Part shown: in pieces, positions 1 to 6,327 of the stretch | How positions within the stretch are numbered: position 1 is the stretch's first letter | Layout: every line of letters begins with the position of its first letter | Assembly (NCBI GenBank): GCA_002342165.1 | Contig: DDPM01000121.1 | Span: forward strand, 12,654-19,146 | Length of the DNA stretch: 6,493 nucleotides | Direction of reading: 5' to 3' | Origin: Hylemonella sp. UBA2468 | GTDB lineage: Bacteria > Pseudomonadota > Gammaproteobacteria > Burkholderiales > Burkholderiaceae_C | Position numbers and translations under genes: made by a program | Notes under the pieces: generated by a model | What the model saw: the letters and a program-made list of their open reading frames with translations, nothing else | Database searches by the model: none | What the model was told of the DNA's origin: nothing

Positions 1-1382
1 GCGGTGCTGAGCAGTTGGCGGCATTCTTGCTCGTCGGCAGGGCACGCCACGGCCAAGTTGGGCAAGCACCTTAAAAAAGCGATATCAAAGGAACCCGCAT
101 GGGTAGCGCCATCGGCACCTACCAAACCGGCGCGGTCCAGGGCAAACACCACGGGCAGGTTTTGAATGGCCACGTCGTGCACCAACTGGTCGTAGCCCCG
201 CTGCAAAAACGTGGAGTAAATGGCTACCACGGGCTTAAGACCCTCGCAAGCCAAGCCTGCTGCCAAGGTCACCGCATGCTGCTCGGCAATGCCCACGTCA
301 AAGTAGCGCTTGGGAAAGCGCTTGTGAAATTCCACCAAGCCAGAGCCTTCACGCATGGCAGGGGTGATACCCACCAAACGCGGGTCTTTTTCAGCCATGT
401 CGCACAGCCACTGCCCAAACACTTGCGTAAAAGTGGCTTTAGGCGGGCTGGCCGGTTTTTGCAAACCTACCGCAGGGTCAAATTTTCCGGGGCCGTGATA
501 GGCCACGGGATCAGCTTCTGCCAGCTGGTAGCCCTGCCCTTTTTTGGTCACCACATGCAACAGCTGCGGGCCCTCAAGTTTCTTGAGGTTTTCGAGGGTG
601 GGAATCAAAGACTCAAGGTCGTGTCCATCAATAGGACCGATGTAATTGAAGCCGAATTTTTCAAACAAGGTAGCGGGCACCACCATGCCTTTGGCCTGCT
701 CTTCGATGCGCTTGGCCAATTCAAACAAGGGCGGGGCGCTTTTAAGAACCTGTTTACCCATATTTTTGGCAGCCGAATAAAAGCGCCCACTCATCAGTTG
801 CGCCAAATAACGGTTGAGCGCCCCCACTGGCGGGCTGATGCTCATGTCGTTGTCGTTCAGGATGACCAACAACTTGCAATCTTCAACCCCCGCGTGGTTG
901 AGCGCCTCAAAGGCCATGCCTGCCGTCATGGCGCCGTCACCAATCACGGCAATGGCATTGCGGTCTTCACCCTTTTGCCGTGCGGCCAAGGCCATGCCCA
1001 ATGCCGCGGAAATAGAGGTGCTGGAGTGCGCGGTACCAAAGGTGTCGAATTCGCTTTCGCTGCGCCTTGGAAAACCCGAAATGCCCCCCAGCTGCCGCAG
1101 CGTGGACATGCGGTCGCGCCGACCGGTCAAAATTTTGTGGGGATAGGTTTGGTGACCCACATCCCAGACCACGCGGTCATAGGGGGTACGAAACACATAG
1201 TGCAAGGCAATGGTGAGCTCCACTGTGCCTAAGTTAGAGCTCAAGTGCCCACCGGTTTGAGACACGCTTTCAAGCAAGTATGCGCGCAACTCTTGTGACA
1301 AAGTGTGCAATTGCTGGCGCGGCAGCTTGCGTAAATCTGCAGGTTCGTTGATGGTTTGCAGCAATGGGTAATTAGAGGTCAT
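1..1382 (-). CDS. dxs: 1-deoxy-D-xylulose-5-phosphate synthase, 3' end cut by window edge
   Basis: Cytoplasmic ThDP enzyme that condenses pyruvate with glyceraldehyde 3-phosphate to make DXP, the first step of the MEP isoprenoid pathway. The 460 codons visible run from the N-terminus into the pyrimidine-binding domain; by comparison with E. coli Dxs (620 aa) about 160-170 residues are missing off the left edge. Seen: [18 protein letters not shown] with the conserved His near 77, [16 protein letters not shown] near 117-131, the ThDP/Mg motif [13 protein letters not shown] from 148 with NDNDMSIS from 176, [17 protein letters not shown] with the catalytic Glu at about 367, and [16 protein letters not shown] near 424-438. 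The start is uncertain: ATG at 1382 ([12 protein letters not shown]) or an in-frame ATG three codons upstream at 1391; neither has a strong ribosome binding site. It is last in the leftward xseB-ispA-dxs order, 45 bases after ispA. Identity is secure. Confidence 0.97.
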   Translation of the reverse strand, partial: MTSNYPLLQTINEPADLRKLPRQQLHTLSQELRAYLLESVSQTGGHLSSNLGTVELTIALHYVFRTPYDRVVWDVGHQTYPHKILTGRRDRMSTLRQLGGISGFPRRSESEFDTFGTAHSSTSISAALGMALAARQKGEDRNAIAVIGDGAMTAGMAFEALNHAGVEDCKLLVILNDNDMSISPPVGALNRYLAQLMSGRFYSAAKNMGKQVLKSAPPLFELAKRIEEQAKGMVVPATLFEKFGFNYIGPIDGHDLESLIPTLENLKKLEGPQLLHVVTKKGQGYQLAEADPVAYHGPGKFDPAVGLQKPASPPKATFTQVFGQWLCDMAEKDPRLVGITPAMREGSGLVEFHKRFPKRYFDVGIAEQHAVTLAAGLACEGLKPVVAIYSTFLQRGYDQLVHDVAIQNLPVVFALDRAGLVGADGATHAGSFDIAFLRCLPNLAVACPADEQECRQLLST

Positions 1383-1427
1383 AGGCACCATCTTATTGAA
1401 ATTGGCAAGCAGTCTAAATTCGGAGTT

Positions 1428-2324
1428 TCAGTGGGTTCTTTGAACCACCCAATCCGCCAAGCCTCTCAAATGATCTTGGTGGTGCACGCCCAAGTCCTCC
1501 AAAGAGGCCAATGCCCCATAAGCCTCTTGCCGCAACGCGTCTGCCAAAGCCCTTGATCGCTCCAAACCCATCAAAGCCACATAGGTGGGCTTGTCCTGGG
1601 CAGCGTCTTTGCCCGCGGTTTTGCCCAAAATGCTGGTGTCGGCGGTCACGTCTAAAATATCATCCACCACCTGAAAGGCCAGCCCCAAAGCGCGGCCTAA
1701 GGTCTGAAGCTTGTTCCAAACCGGTTCGGACACTTCGCCGCAAGTGGCGCCCATCAACACACTGCATTCCAGCAAGGCACCCGTTTTCAAACTGTGCATA
1801 TGGCGCAACTGGGCCTCATCGAGTTGTAGGCCCACGCTGGCCAAGTCAATGGCTTGGCCGCCAGCCATGCCCCTTGCACCCGCAGCACGGGCAAGCAAGC
1901 CACACAAGCGGGCTTGCTTATACAAAGGCACTTGCTGCGCGTCCTGGGTGATCAGCTCAAACGCCAAGGCTTGCAAGGCGTCTCCAGCCAGCAATGCCGT
2001 GGCTTCACCCATGTGCACATGCACCGTGGGCTTGCCGCGGCGCAACACGTCGTTGTCCATGCAGGGCATATCGTCATGCACCAAGGAGTAAGCGTGGATC
2101 AGCTCCACTGCACAGGCGGCTCTTAAAGCGGCCTGTGCATTGCCGCCTAGCGCTTCGCAAGTGGCCAAAACCAGCAAAGGGCGCAGCCGTTTGCCGCCAT
2201 CCAACACGGCGTAGCGCATGGCAGCAGCTAAAACAGGAGGGGCATCTTGTCCGACCCAAGCAGACAAGGCTCCCTCAACCTGTTGCAAACTGGTTTGCAC
2301 CCAAGGCGCAAAACTCTGGCTCAC
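1428..2324 (-). CDS. ispA: (2E,6E)-farnesyl diphosphate synthase (short-chain polyprenyl synthase)
   Basis: Cytoplasmic prenyltransferase joining IPP to DMAPP and then GPP to give farnesyl diphosphate, the precursor of quinone tails, undecaprenyl phosphate and other isoprenoids. The protein is 298 aa, close to the 299 aa of E. coli IspA. Seen: GGKRLRP at 43-49, the first Asp-rich motif DDMPCMD at 84-90 followed by RRGKP, KTG at 180-182, and the second motif DDILD at 221-225, then [15 protein letters not shown] at 234-248. The HAYSLVHDD context before the first Asp-rich motif matches E. coli IspA, which supports a C15 product; a geranyl or geranylgeranyl synthase is less likely. I chose the GTG at 2324: it overlaps the xseB stop as GTGA, has GGAG nine bases upstream, and gives a standard N-terminus (SQSFAPWVQ). 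The frame stays open to an ATG at 2405, but those extra 27 residues are Gly/Arg/Gln-rich, unlike the family and inside xseB. Confidence 0.95.
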   Translation of the reverse strand: MSQSFAPWVQTSLQQVEGALSAWVGQDAPPVLAAAMRYAVLDGGKRLRPLLVLATCEALGGNAQAALRAACAVELIHAYSLVHDDMPCMDNDVLRRGKPTVHVHMGEATALLAGDALQALAFELITQDAQQVPLYKQARLCGLLARAAGARGMAGGQAIDLASVGLQLDEAQLRHMHSLKTGALLECSVLMGATCGEVSEPVWNKLQTLGRALGLAFQVVDDILDVTADTSILGKTAGKDAAQDKPTYVALMGLERSRALADALRQEAYGALASLEDLGVHHQDHLRGLADWVVQRTH

Positions 2325-2581
2325 GCGGCTGGGCTCCAAGCTTTGAGCACCCCGTTGTCCAACACCTTGACCTGCTCTTCCACGGCCTGCAGCTTGCTCC
2401 GGCAAAACTGCAACAAGGCCGCTCCGCGCTGATAGGCTCCGAGCAACTGGTCTAAGGGCATGTTGCCAGACTCCATCTGGGCCACCAATTGCTCCAACTC
2501 AGCCAGGGCAGCCTCGTAACTGGAGGGTTCAGCAGGACTTGAAGGTACAGATGTAAGTTCTTTTTTTGAATTCGCAGCCAT
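2321..2581 (-). CDS. xseB: exodeoxyribonuclease VII small subunit
   Basis: Small subunit of exonuclease VII, a cytoplasmic nuclease that degrades single-stranded DNA from either end; several XseB chains bind each XseA. From the ATG at 2581 the protein is 86 aa (E. coli XseB is 80). The family core is clear: [20 protein letters not shown], then [20 protein letters not shown] and [14 protein letters not shown], two helices that form the hairpin fold. The first 18 or so residues ([19 protein letters not shown]) are a variable, probably disordered tail. An in-frame ATG at 2605 would add eight residues; I prefer 2581 because it fits family length and because a possible -10 box lies exactly seven bases upstream (see promoter entry). 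No good Shine-Dalgarno precedes 2581. It is first gene of the leftward operon and its TGA overlaps the ispA GTG. XseA is not in the window. Confidence 0.93.
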   Translation of the reverse strand: MAANSKKELTSVPSSPAEPSSYEAALAELEQLVAQMESGNMPLDQLLGAYQRGAALLQFCRSKLQAVEEQVKVLDNGVLKAWSPAA

Positions 2582-2587
2582 GTCAGG

Positions 2588-2615
2588 ATGATAAGTGCTC
2601 CGCATGAGGGTACAA
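2588..2615 (-). promoter_or_regulatory. candidate promoter for xseB-ispA-dxs
   Basis: Read on the minus strand: TTGTAC (2615-2610), a 16-base spacer, then TATCAT (2593-2588), five of six matches to a sigma-70 -10 box. The -35 is weak (three of six). Transcription starting seven bases after the -10 would begin at the A of the xseB ATG at 2581, giving a leaderless message, which would agree with the missing ribosome binding site. A second A/T-rich candidate, TATAAA (2667-2662), lies further upstream without a clear -35. Pattern match only. Confidence 0.3.
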
Positions 2616-2629
2616 TTTTCACCTCCATG

Positions 2630-2659
2630 GCAGTTGTGTGAAAGCGACTGCTTTTTTTT
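2630..2659 (+). terminator. terminator-like hairpin with T8 in the leader region of the Rieske gene
   Basis: GCAGTTG (2630-2636) pairs with CGACTGC (2645-2651), seven pairs including one G-T, around an 8-base loop, and is followed at once by eight T (2652-2659). This is the shape of a rho-independent terminator on the plus strand; on the minus strand no T run follows. No plus-strand gene ends upstream in the window, so it either sits in the leader of the Rieske gene (attenuation), ends antisense transcripts across xseB/ispA, or is chance. A second small hairpin, CTCCC-TGTG-GGGAG (2681-2694), lies between it and the ATG at 2714. Confidence 0.35.
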
Positions 2660-2713
2660 GTTTTATACGCCTCGTGCGTTCTCCCTGTGGGGAGTCTTTA
2701 GGTCAGGTCCTCC

Positions 2714-3853
2714 ATGTCTGATTTAAGTCTTCAACTGCAGCAGGCCCAAAGCCAACTTCCAGTTTCGAGCTATTTCGATGAAGCTTTGTTCCAGCGCGAG
2801 CTGGAACACCTGTTCGCTCGTGGTCCGCGCTACGTGGGGCATGCCGCCAGCGTGCCTGAACTAGGCGACTTCTTCGCCCTGCCCCAAGAGCAAGAAGGCC
2901 GCGTGCTGGTTCGCACTGCCCAAGGGGTGGAGTTGGTCTCCAACATTTGCCGACACCGGCAGTCCATCATGCTCAAAGGCCGGGGCAATTTGGGCCAACA
3001 CCAGCCTGCCAGCTCGGGCGGTCACATTGTGTGCCCCCTACACCGCTGGACCTATGCGGCCAACGGCCAGCTGCTGGGGGCCCCCCACTTTGCCAACGAC
3101 CCGTGCCTGAACCTCAAGAACTACCCCTTGCAAGAGTGGAATGGTTTGCTGTTTGAAGACCAACGCAGCACCCAAGGGCGCGATATTCACCAAGACCTTC
3201 TGGGAATGGGCCCTCGGGCAGATCTCGATTTTTCAGGCTACACCCTGGACCGCGTGGAACTGCACGAATGCCACTACAACTGGAAAACCTTTATTGAGGT
3301 GTACCTGGAGGACTACCACGTGGCGGCTTTTCACCCGGGCTTGGGCAACTTTGTCACTTGCGAAGACCTGCAATGGGAATTTAAGCCCCACTACTCGGTA
3401 CAAACCGTGGGGGTGTCGCGCGCTTTTGGGCAACCAGGCTCTGAGGTTTACAAGCGTTGGCACCAAGCCCTGCTGAACTACCGCGGTGGCCAACTGCCCG
3501 AACGCGGTGCCATTTGGCTCACCTACTACCCCCACATCATGGTGGAGTGGTACCCCCACGTGCTGACCGTCTCCACACTGCACCCCATCAGCCCGCAAAA
3601 AACACTCAATATGGTGGAGTTTTACTACCCGGAAGACATCACCGCCTTTGAGCGCGAATTTGTACAAGCCCAACAAGCCGCCTACATGGAAACCTGCCTT
3701 GAGGACGATGAGATTGCCGAGCGCATGGATGCGGGCCGCCAGGCCTTGTACCGGCGCGGGGACAACGAAGTTGGTCCCTACCAGAGCCCCATGGAAGACG
3801 GCATGCAGCACTTTCACGAGTGGTACCGCCACACCATGCGCGGCGCGCTCTAA
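2714..3853 (+). CDS. Rieske [2Fe-2S] non-heme iron oxygenase, alpha-subunit type, substrate unknown
   Basis: Predicted soluble oxygenase component (379 aa) that takes electrons from a separate reductase and oxidises an unknown substrate with O2. Rieske domain about 38-150: C79-R-H81 and C107-P-L-H110 (followed by RWTY) bind the cluster. The gap between H81 and C107 is 25 residues against roughly 15-17 in most family members. Catalytic domain about 165-379: NWKTFIEVYLEDYHVAAFH at 189-207 gives the two iron histidines H202 and H207 with the usual spacing; E199 sits where the residue linking the two metal sites is found, Glu here rather than the Asp of naphthalene dioxygenase. The third iron ligand is probably D331 or D332 in LEDDEIAERMDAGRQ. 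All catalytic residues seem present, so it should be active. No reductase, ferredoxin or beta subunit lies nearby. The weak AGGT at 2705-2708 fits this ATG. It is followed by an EamA transporter 15 bases on, suggesting a two-gene unit. Ring hydroxylation, demethylation and quaternary-amine oxidation all remain possible. Confidence 0.9.
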   Translation: MSDLSLQLQQAQSQLPVSSYFDEALFQRELEHLFARGPRYVGHAASVPELGDFFALPQEQEGRVLVRTAQGVELVSNICRHRQSIMLKGRGNLGQHQPASSGGHIVCPLHRWTYAANGQLLGAPHFANDPCLNLKNYPLQEWNGLLFEDQRSTQGRDIHQDLLGMGPRADLDFSGYTLDRVELHECHYNWKTFIEVYLEDYHVAAFHPGLGNFVTCEDLQWEFKPHYSVQTVGVSRAFGQPGSEVYKRWHQALLNYRGGQLPERGAIWLTYYPHIMVEWYPHVLTVSTLHPISPQKTLNMVEFYYPEDITAFEREFVQAQQAAYMETCLEDDEIAERMDAGRQALYRRGDNEVGPYQSPMEDGMQHFHEWYRHTMRGAL

Positions 3854-3868
3854 GCCCTAGCCCAAGCT

Positions 3869-4777
3869 ATGCAAGCTTTATGGATGGTGCTGGGCGCCTT
3901 CCTGTTTGCCTCCATGGGGGTGGGCGTTAAATTTGCGTCGGCAGACCTGCATGCATTTGAGCTGGTGTTTTACCGAGGGTTGGTGAGCGTTCTGATCATG
4001 GGCATGCTCCTGCGCATGCGCCGAACCCCCATCTTGACCCCAGTGCCTGGCATGCACGCGTGGCGCAGCCTGGTGGGCGGCTTGTCCCTCGCGGCTTGGT
4101 TCTATGCCATTGCCCATTTACCCTTGGCCACCGCCATGACGCTGAATTACATGAGCGGCATTTGGGTAGCGGCCTTGCTGATAGGCGGCTCAATGCTCGT
4201 GATACGCGACCGCCCAACCAGTCCACCAGCGGGGCAATACGCCTTGTTGGCAACCGTGATGGCGGGTTTTATAGGCGTGGTGCTCACGTTGCGCCCCACC
4301 TTGGAGTCCAACCAACTTATGGAAGGTCTGATCGGCCTGAGCTCGGGCCTGTTTGCAGCGCTGGCGTACATGCAGGTCACCGCCTTAGGGCGGGCGGGCG
4401 AGCCCGTCACGCGCACGGTGTTTTACTTTGCACTAGGCACCTTGGTGACAGGAGCCCTGGGCGTGGCAGCAGTGGGTGGGCTGACCCCTTGGAGCCAAAT
4501 GCGCTGGCAATCGGCCGCATGGATAGTGCCTATTGGCATCTTGGCCACCATGGGCCAGTGGTGCATGACCCGCGCCTACGCCCGCGGCCACACCCTGGTG
4601 GTAGCCAGCTTGCAATATTCGGGCATTGTGTTTGCAGCCTTGTTCAGCCTCATGGTGTTTGGCGATCAAATTCCATGGGTAGGCTGGCTGGGCATGGCCC
4701 TGATTGTGGCCAGCGGTGTGGCCGCCACCGTGCTGCGCGAACGCACTCTGCCCGATACTCCGGCAGAAGAACATTGA
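3869..4777 (+). CDS. EamA/DMT-superfamily transporter, 10 predicted membrane helices
   Basis: Inner-membrane carrier of the drug/metabolite transporter superfamily, which mostly exports amino acids, metabolites or drugs. 302 aa, typical length. Two EamA repeats: about 1-142, ending GFIGVVLTLRP (133-143), and about 150-288, ending in the diagnostic stretch SLQYSGIVFAALFSLMVFGD (247-266) and WLGMALIVASGV (273-284). Helices are estimated at 2-22, 31-49, 68-85, 90-112, 122-141, 150-170, 183-202, 216-235, 243-263 and 269-288. A charged tail (RERTLPDTPAEEH) follows. The ATG at 3869 has no clear ribosome binding site and lies 15 bases after the Rieske stop, so translation may depend on that gene. 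The substrate cannot be told from sequence; handling the substrate or product of the Rieske enzyme is an inference from position only. Confidence 0.9.
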   Translation: MQALWMVLGAFLFASMGVGVKFASADLHAFELVFYRGLVSVLIMGMLLRMRRTPILTPVPGMHAWRSLVGGLSLAAWFYAIAHLPLATAMTLNYMSGIWVAALLIGGSMLVIRDRPTSPPAGQYALLATVMAGFIGVVLTLRPTLESNQLMEGLIGLSSGLFAALAYMQVTALGRAGEPVTRTVFYFALGTLVTGALGVAAVGGLTPWSQMRWQSAAWIVPIGILATMGQWCMTRAYARGHTLVVASLQYSGIVFAALFSLMVFGDQIPWVGWLGMALIVASGVAATVLRERTLPDTPAEEH

Positions 4778-4856
4778 AGATAATGAATGATGTCAATCGT
4801 GTAGCGATACGGAGACTTCACAGAATTTTGCACAGCATTGGCCTAAAGGATGCTCC
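4778..4856 (+). promoter_or_regulatory. short intergenic region before the toxin-antitoxin module
   Basis: These 79 bases should hold the promoter and autoregulatory operator expected for a type II toxin-antitoxin locus. I see a good ribosome binding site, AAAGGA at 4845-4850, six bases before the antitoxin ATG, and an imperfect palindrome CGTGTAGCGATACG at 4798-4811 that could be an operator half. I find no convincing -35/-10 pair; GATAAT at 4779-4784 resembles a -10 but lacks a matching -35. Confidence 0.3.
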
Positions 4857-5081
4857 ATGAACACAGAATCCCTTGAACAAACAGTTTTGCATTTGCCCAT
4901 GCAGCAGCGAGCAGAACTGGCGCACAAGTTGCTGCTTAGCCTTGAAGATCAAAATGAAGCAGAGGTTGCCGAGGCATGGCACGCTGAAGCGGCTCGCAGG
5001 TCTGCTGAAATTGATAAAGGTCTAGTCGACACTGTTTCTGCTGAAGAGGCACATGCTGCAGCCCATGCGCTATTGCGATGA
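4857..5081 (+). CDS. type II antitoxin, putative addiction-module component (PF09720-like)
   Basis: Small acidic protein (74 aa) that should bind and neutralise the toxin encoded directly after it and probably repress its own operon. The pattern fits the PF09720 / TIGR02574 addiction-module family: an N-terminal helical part with [19 protein letters not shown] (13-31), then [20 protein letters not shown] (36-55) and a C-terminal stretch [17 protein letters not shown] that in this family wraps the toxin. A clear AAAGGA ribosome binding site sits six bases before the ATG. Its TGA overlaps the toxin ATG (ATGA), the usual coupling that keeps antitoxin in excess. Base composition is lower in GC than flanking genes (29 of 60 in bases 4861-4920 by hand count). 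Family assignment is from pattern recognition. Confidence 0.87.
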   Translation: MNTESLEQTVLHLPMQQRAELAHKLLLSLEDQNEAEVAEAWHAEAARRSAEIDKGLVDTVSAEEAHAAAHALLR

Positions 5082-5383
5082 ACTATCGCTTCCACCCGGC
5101 AGCTCTTGCCGAGCACTTGGATGAGGTCGCCTTTTATGAAAGCAGACTCGTTGGTTTAGGTGCAGATTACCTCTCCGAGTTTGACAAAGTAATGTCTCGC
5201 ATTTGTGCCACGCCCGATTTCTATTCGCAAATTGCTCAGACAGGTTTGCGCAAAGCAGGACTCAAGCGCTTCCCGTTTCATGTGATTTCTCGAGTCGACC
5301 CGATCCAGATCGTCATAGTGGCCATTGCCCACCAGCGTCGCAGACCAGCCTATTGGTTTGACCGCATCAAACCTCAAAAATAA
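5078..5383 (+). CDS. type II toxin, RelE/ParE superfamily
   Basis: Predicted toxin of 101 aa, the normal size for the family. ParE members poison DNA gyrase and RelE members cut mRNA at the ribosome; the sequence here looks more like ParE but the target is not proven. Seen: an N-terminal helical hairpin, [20 protein letters not shown] (9-28) with [13 protein letters not shown] (30-42), then the beta-sheet core [18 protein letters not shown] (57-74), [13 protein letters not shown] (78-90) and the terminal AYWFDR (91-96). This order (helical pair, RRFPF-type strand, AVxHxRRxPxYW) is the ParE signature. The ATG is embedded in the antitoxin stop codon, so translation is coupled. The reading frame is intact with no sign of decay. 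GC is again about half (30 of 60 in 5101-5160 and in 5221-5280). The next gene, sseA, starts only 18 bases after its stop. Confidence 0.88.
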   Translation: MNYRFHPAALAEHLDEVAFYESRLVGLGADYLSEFDKVMSRICATPDFYSQIAQTGLRKAGLKRFPFHVISRVDPIQIVIVAIAHQRRRPAYWFDRIKPQK

Positions 5384-5401
5384 AAAGTCTTGGAACTCTC
5401 C

Positions 5402-6325
5402 ATGAAACATACCCCCTACACCACCCTCATCAACCCAAAAGAACTGCAAGCCTTGATGGCGCAACCGCATGAGCGCCATGGCCTGATGGTTTTTGACTGC
5501 AGTTTTGAACTCATGAAGCCCGCAGAGGGCGATGCGCAGTTTGAAAGCAGTTGTATTCCCGGGGCTTTGCGCGCCGATTTAGACCGCCACCTGAGCGCCA
5601 AGGGCTACCCCGGCACCGCCCCTTTTAACGGTGGCCGACACCCCCTGCCTGCGCCGCATGCGTTTATCCAGTGGCTGGCTGCCTGCGGGCTGAAGCCCAA
5701 CACCCAAGTGGTGGTGTACGACCGTCAAGGGGCCAACTACTGTGGCCGCCTCTGGTGGATGCTCAAATGGGTGGGGCACGAATCCGTAGCGGTATTGGAC
5801 GGCGGGCTACAAGCCTGGGAAGCCTCAGGTGGTGGCATAGCCCAAGGCGACCTGACCCGCGGCATCGACCCAGCATCGGAAATGAAAACCATAGATCCCC
5901 AACTGCTGCGGCGCCCAACGCTGGCGAGCGTGGTTTCTACCGATGAAATCGCCGACGCCATCCCCGCCCGCAAACCATTTACGCTGGTGGATGCCCGTGC
6001 ACGAGCCCGCTACCTGGGCGAGGTGGAGCCCCTGGACCCCGTGGCCGGACATATTCCCAGCGCGCTGAACCGTCCTTTTCAACAAAACTTGGCACCTGAC
6101 GGCACCTTTAAAACCCCAGAGGAGTTGAGGCAAGAGTTTCTGGAACTGCTCGATGGCCGCGACCCTGGCACTGTGGTGCACCAATGCGGCAGCGGTGTCA
6201 GTGCCATTCCCAATTTGTTGGCAATGGAAATTGCGGGCTTAGGTCGCACGGCGCTGTACCCGGGCAGCTGGAGTGAATGGTGTAGCGACTCCAGTCGGCC
6301 GGTAGCGATCGGAACGCAAACTTGA
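5402..6325 (+). CDS. sseA: 3-mercaptopyruvate sulfurtransferase-type rhodanese
   Basis: Tandem-rhodanese sulfurtransferase, 307 aa (E. coli SseA is 281), moving sulfur from 3-mercaptopyruvate or a similar donor to thiol or cyanide acceptors. N-terminal, inactive rhodanese domain about 6-145: VFDCSFEL (30-37), IPGALRADLD (52-61), VVVYDRQGANYCGRLWWML (103-121) and VLDGGLQAWEASGG (131-144). C-terminal catalytic domain about 175-305: TLVDARARARYLGEVEPLDP (194-213), GHIPSALNRPF (216-226) and the active loop CGSGVSA with nucleophile C262. The CG-S-G-V loop is the mercaptopyruvate type, not the CRKGV of thiosulfate sulfurtransferases; position 5 after the Val is Ser where Thr is usual. The ending LYPGSWSEW (285-293) is typical. 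Start chosen at ATG 5402, with GGAA six bases upstream; a TTG at 5390 would add four residues. No dedicated promoter is visible in the 18 bases after the toxin gene, so some expression may come from the toxin-antitoxin promoter. Confidence 0.93.
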   Translation: MKHTPYTTLINPKELQALMAQPHERHGLMVFDCSFELMKPAEGDAQFESSCIPGALRADLDRHLSAKGYPGTAPFNGGRHPLPAPHAFIQWLAACGLKPNTQVVVYDRQGANYCGRLWWMLKWVGHESVAVLDGGLQAWEASGGGIAQGDLTRGIDPASEMKTIDPQLLRRPTLASVVSTDEIADAIPARKPFTLVDARARARYLGEVEPLDPVAGHIPSALNRPFQQNLAPDGTFKTPEELRQEFLELLDGRDPGTVVHQCGSGVSAIPNLLAMEIAGLGRTALYPGSWSEWCSDSSRPVAIGTQT

Positions 6326-6327
6326 CT

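Larger units (their letters stand above)
2582..2713. other. divergent intergenic region between xseB and the Rieske gene
   Basis: These 132 bases must carry the control signals for both the leftward isoprenoid operon and the rightward Rieske-eamA pair. Visible: the possible minus-strand promoter near 2588-2615, the hairpin plus T8 at 2630-2659, an A/T-rich block TTTTATA (2661-2667) usable as a -10 in either direction but with no clear -35, the small hairpin at 2681-2694, and a weak ribosome binding site AGGT (2705-2708) five bases before the Rieske ATG. A four-codon reading frame ATG GCA GTT GTG TGA at 2627-2641 overlaps the first hairpin but has no ribosome binding site. Confidence 0.6.

Noticed and set aside
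99..1232. Long 377-codon open frame on the plus strand
   Set aside because: It lies antisense to dxs, whose minus-strand translation matches Dxs motifs throughout. The plus-strand protein has no recognisable domain, and open antisense frames are expected with this codon use.
1383..1427. Separate promoter or attenuator for dxs in the ispA-dxs gap
   Set aside because: About 40 bases with no -35/-10 pair and no stable hairpin; simple operon read-through is enough.
2325..2405. N-terminal extension of ispA to the ATG at 2405
   Set aside because: It falls within xseB, reads as low-complexity Gly/Arg/Gln sequence and would make the enzyme longer than family members; the GTG at 2324 fits better.
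2620..2628. GGAGGTG on the minus strand as a ribosome binding site for xseB, with an ATG at 2628
   Set aside because: The ATG at 2628 is out of frame with xseB, and the spacing from GGAGGTG to the in-frame ATG at 2605 is 14 bases, too long for a normal site; the family length also favours 2581.
2627..2641. Four-codon leader peptide M-A-V-V before the Rieske gene
   Set aside because: No ribosome binding site and no run of regulatory codons; such tiny frames occur by chance.
3233..3832. 199-codon open frame on the minus strand
   Set aside because: Antisense to the catalytic half of the Rieske oxygenase; His/Val-rich composition comes from complementing His, Asp and Tyr codons, and no domain is seen.
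4060..4860. 266-codon plus-strand frame overlapping eamA and reaching the antitoxin start
   Set aside because: Out of frame with the clear EamA protein; rich in Arg, His and Gly with no membrane helices or known motif.
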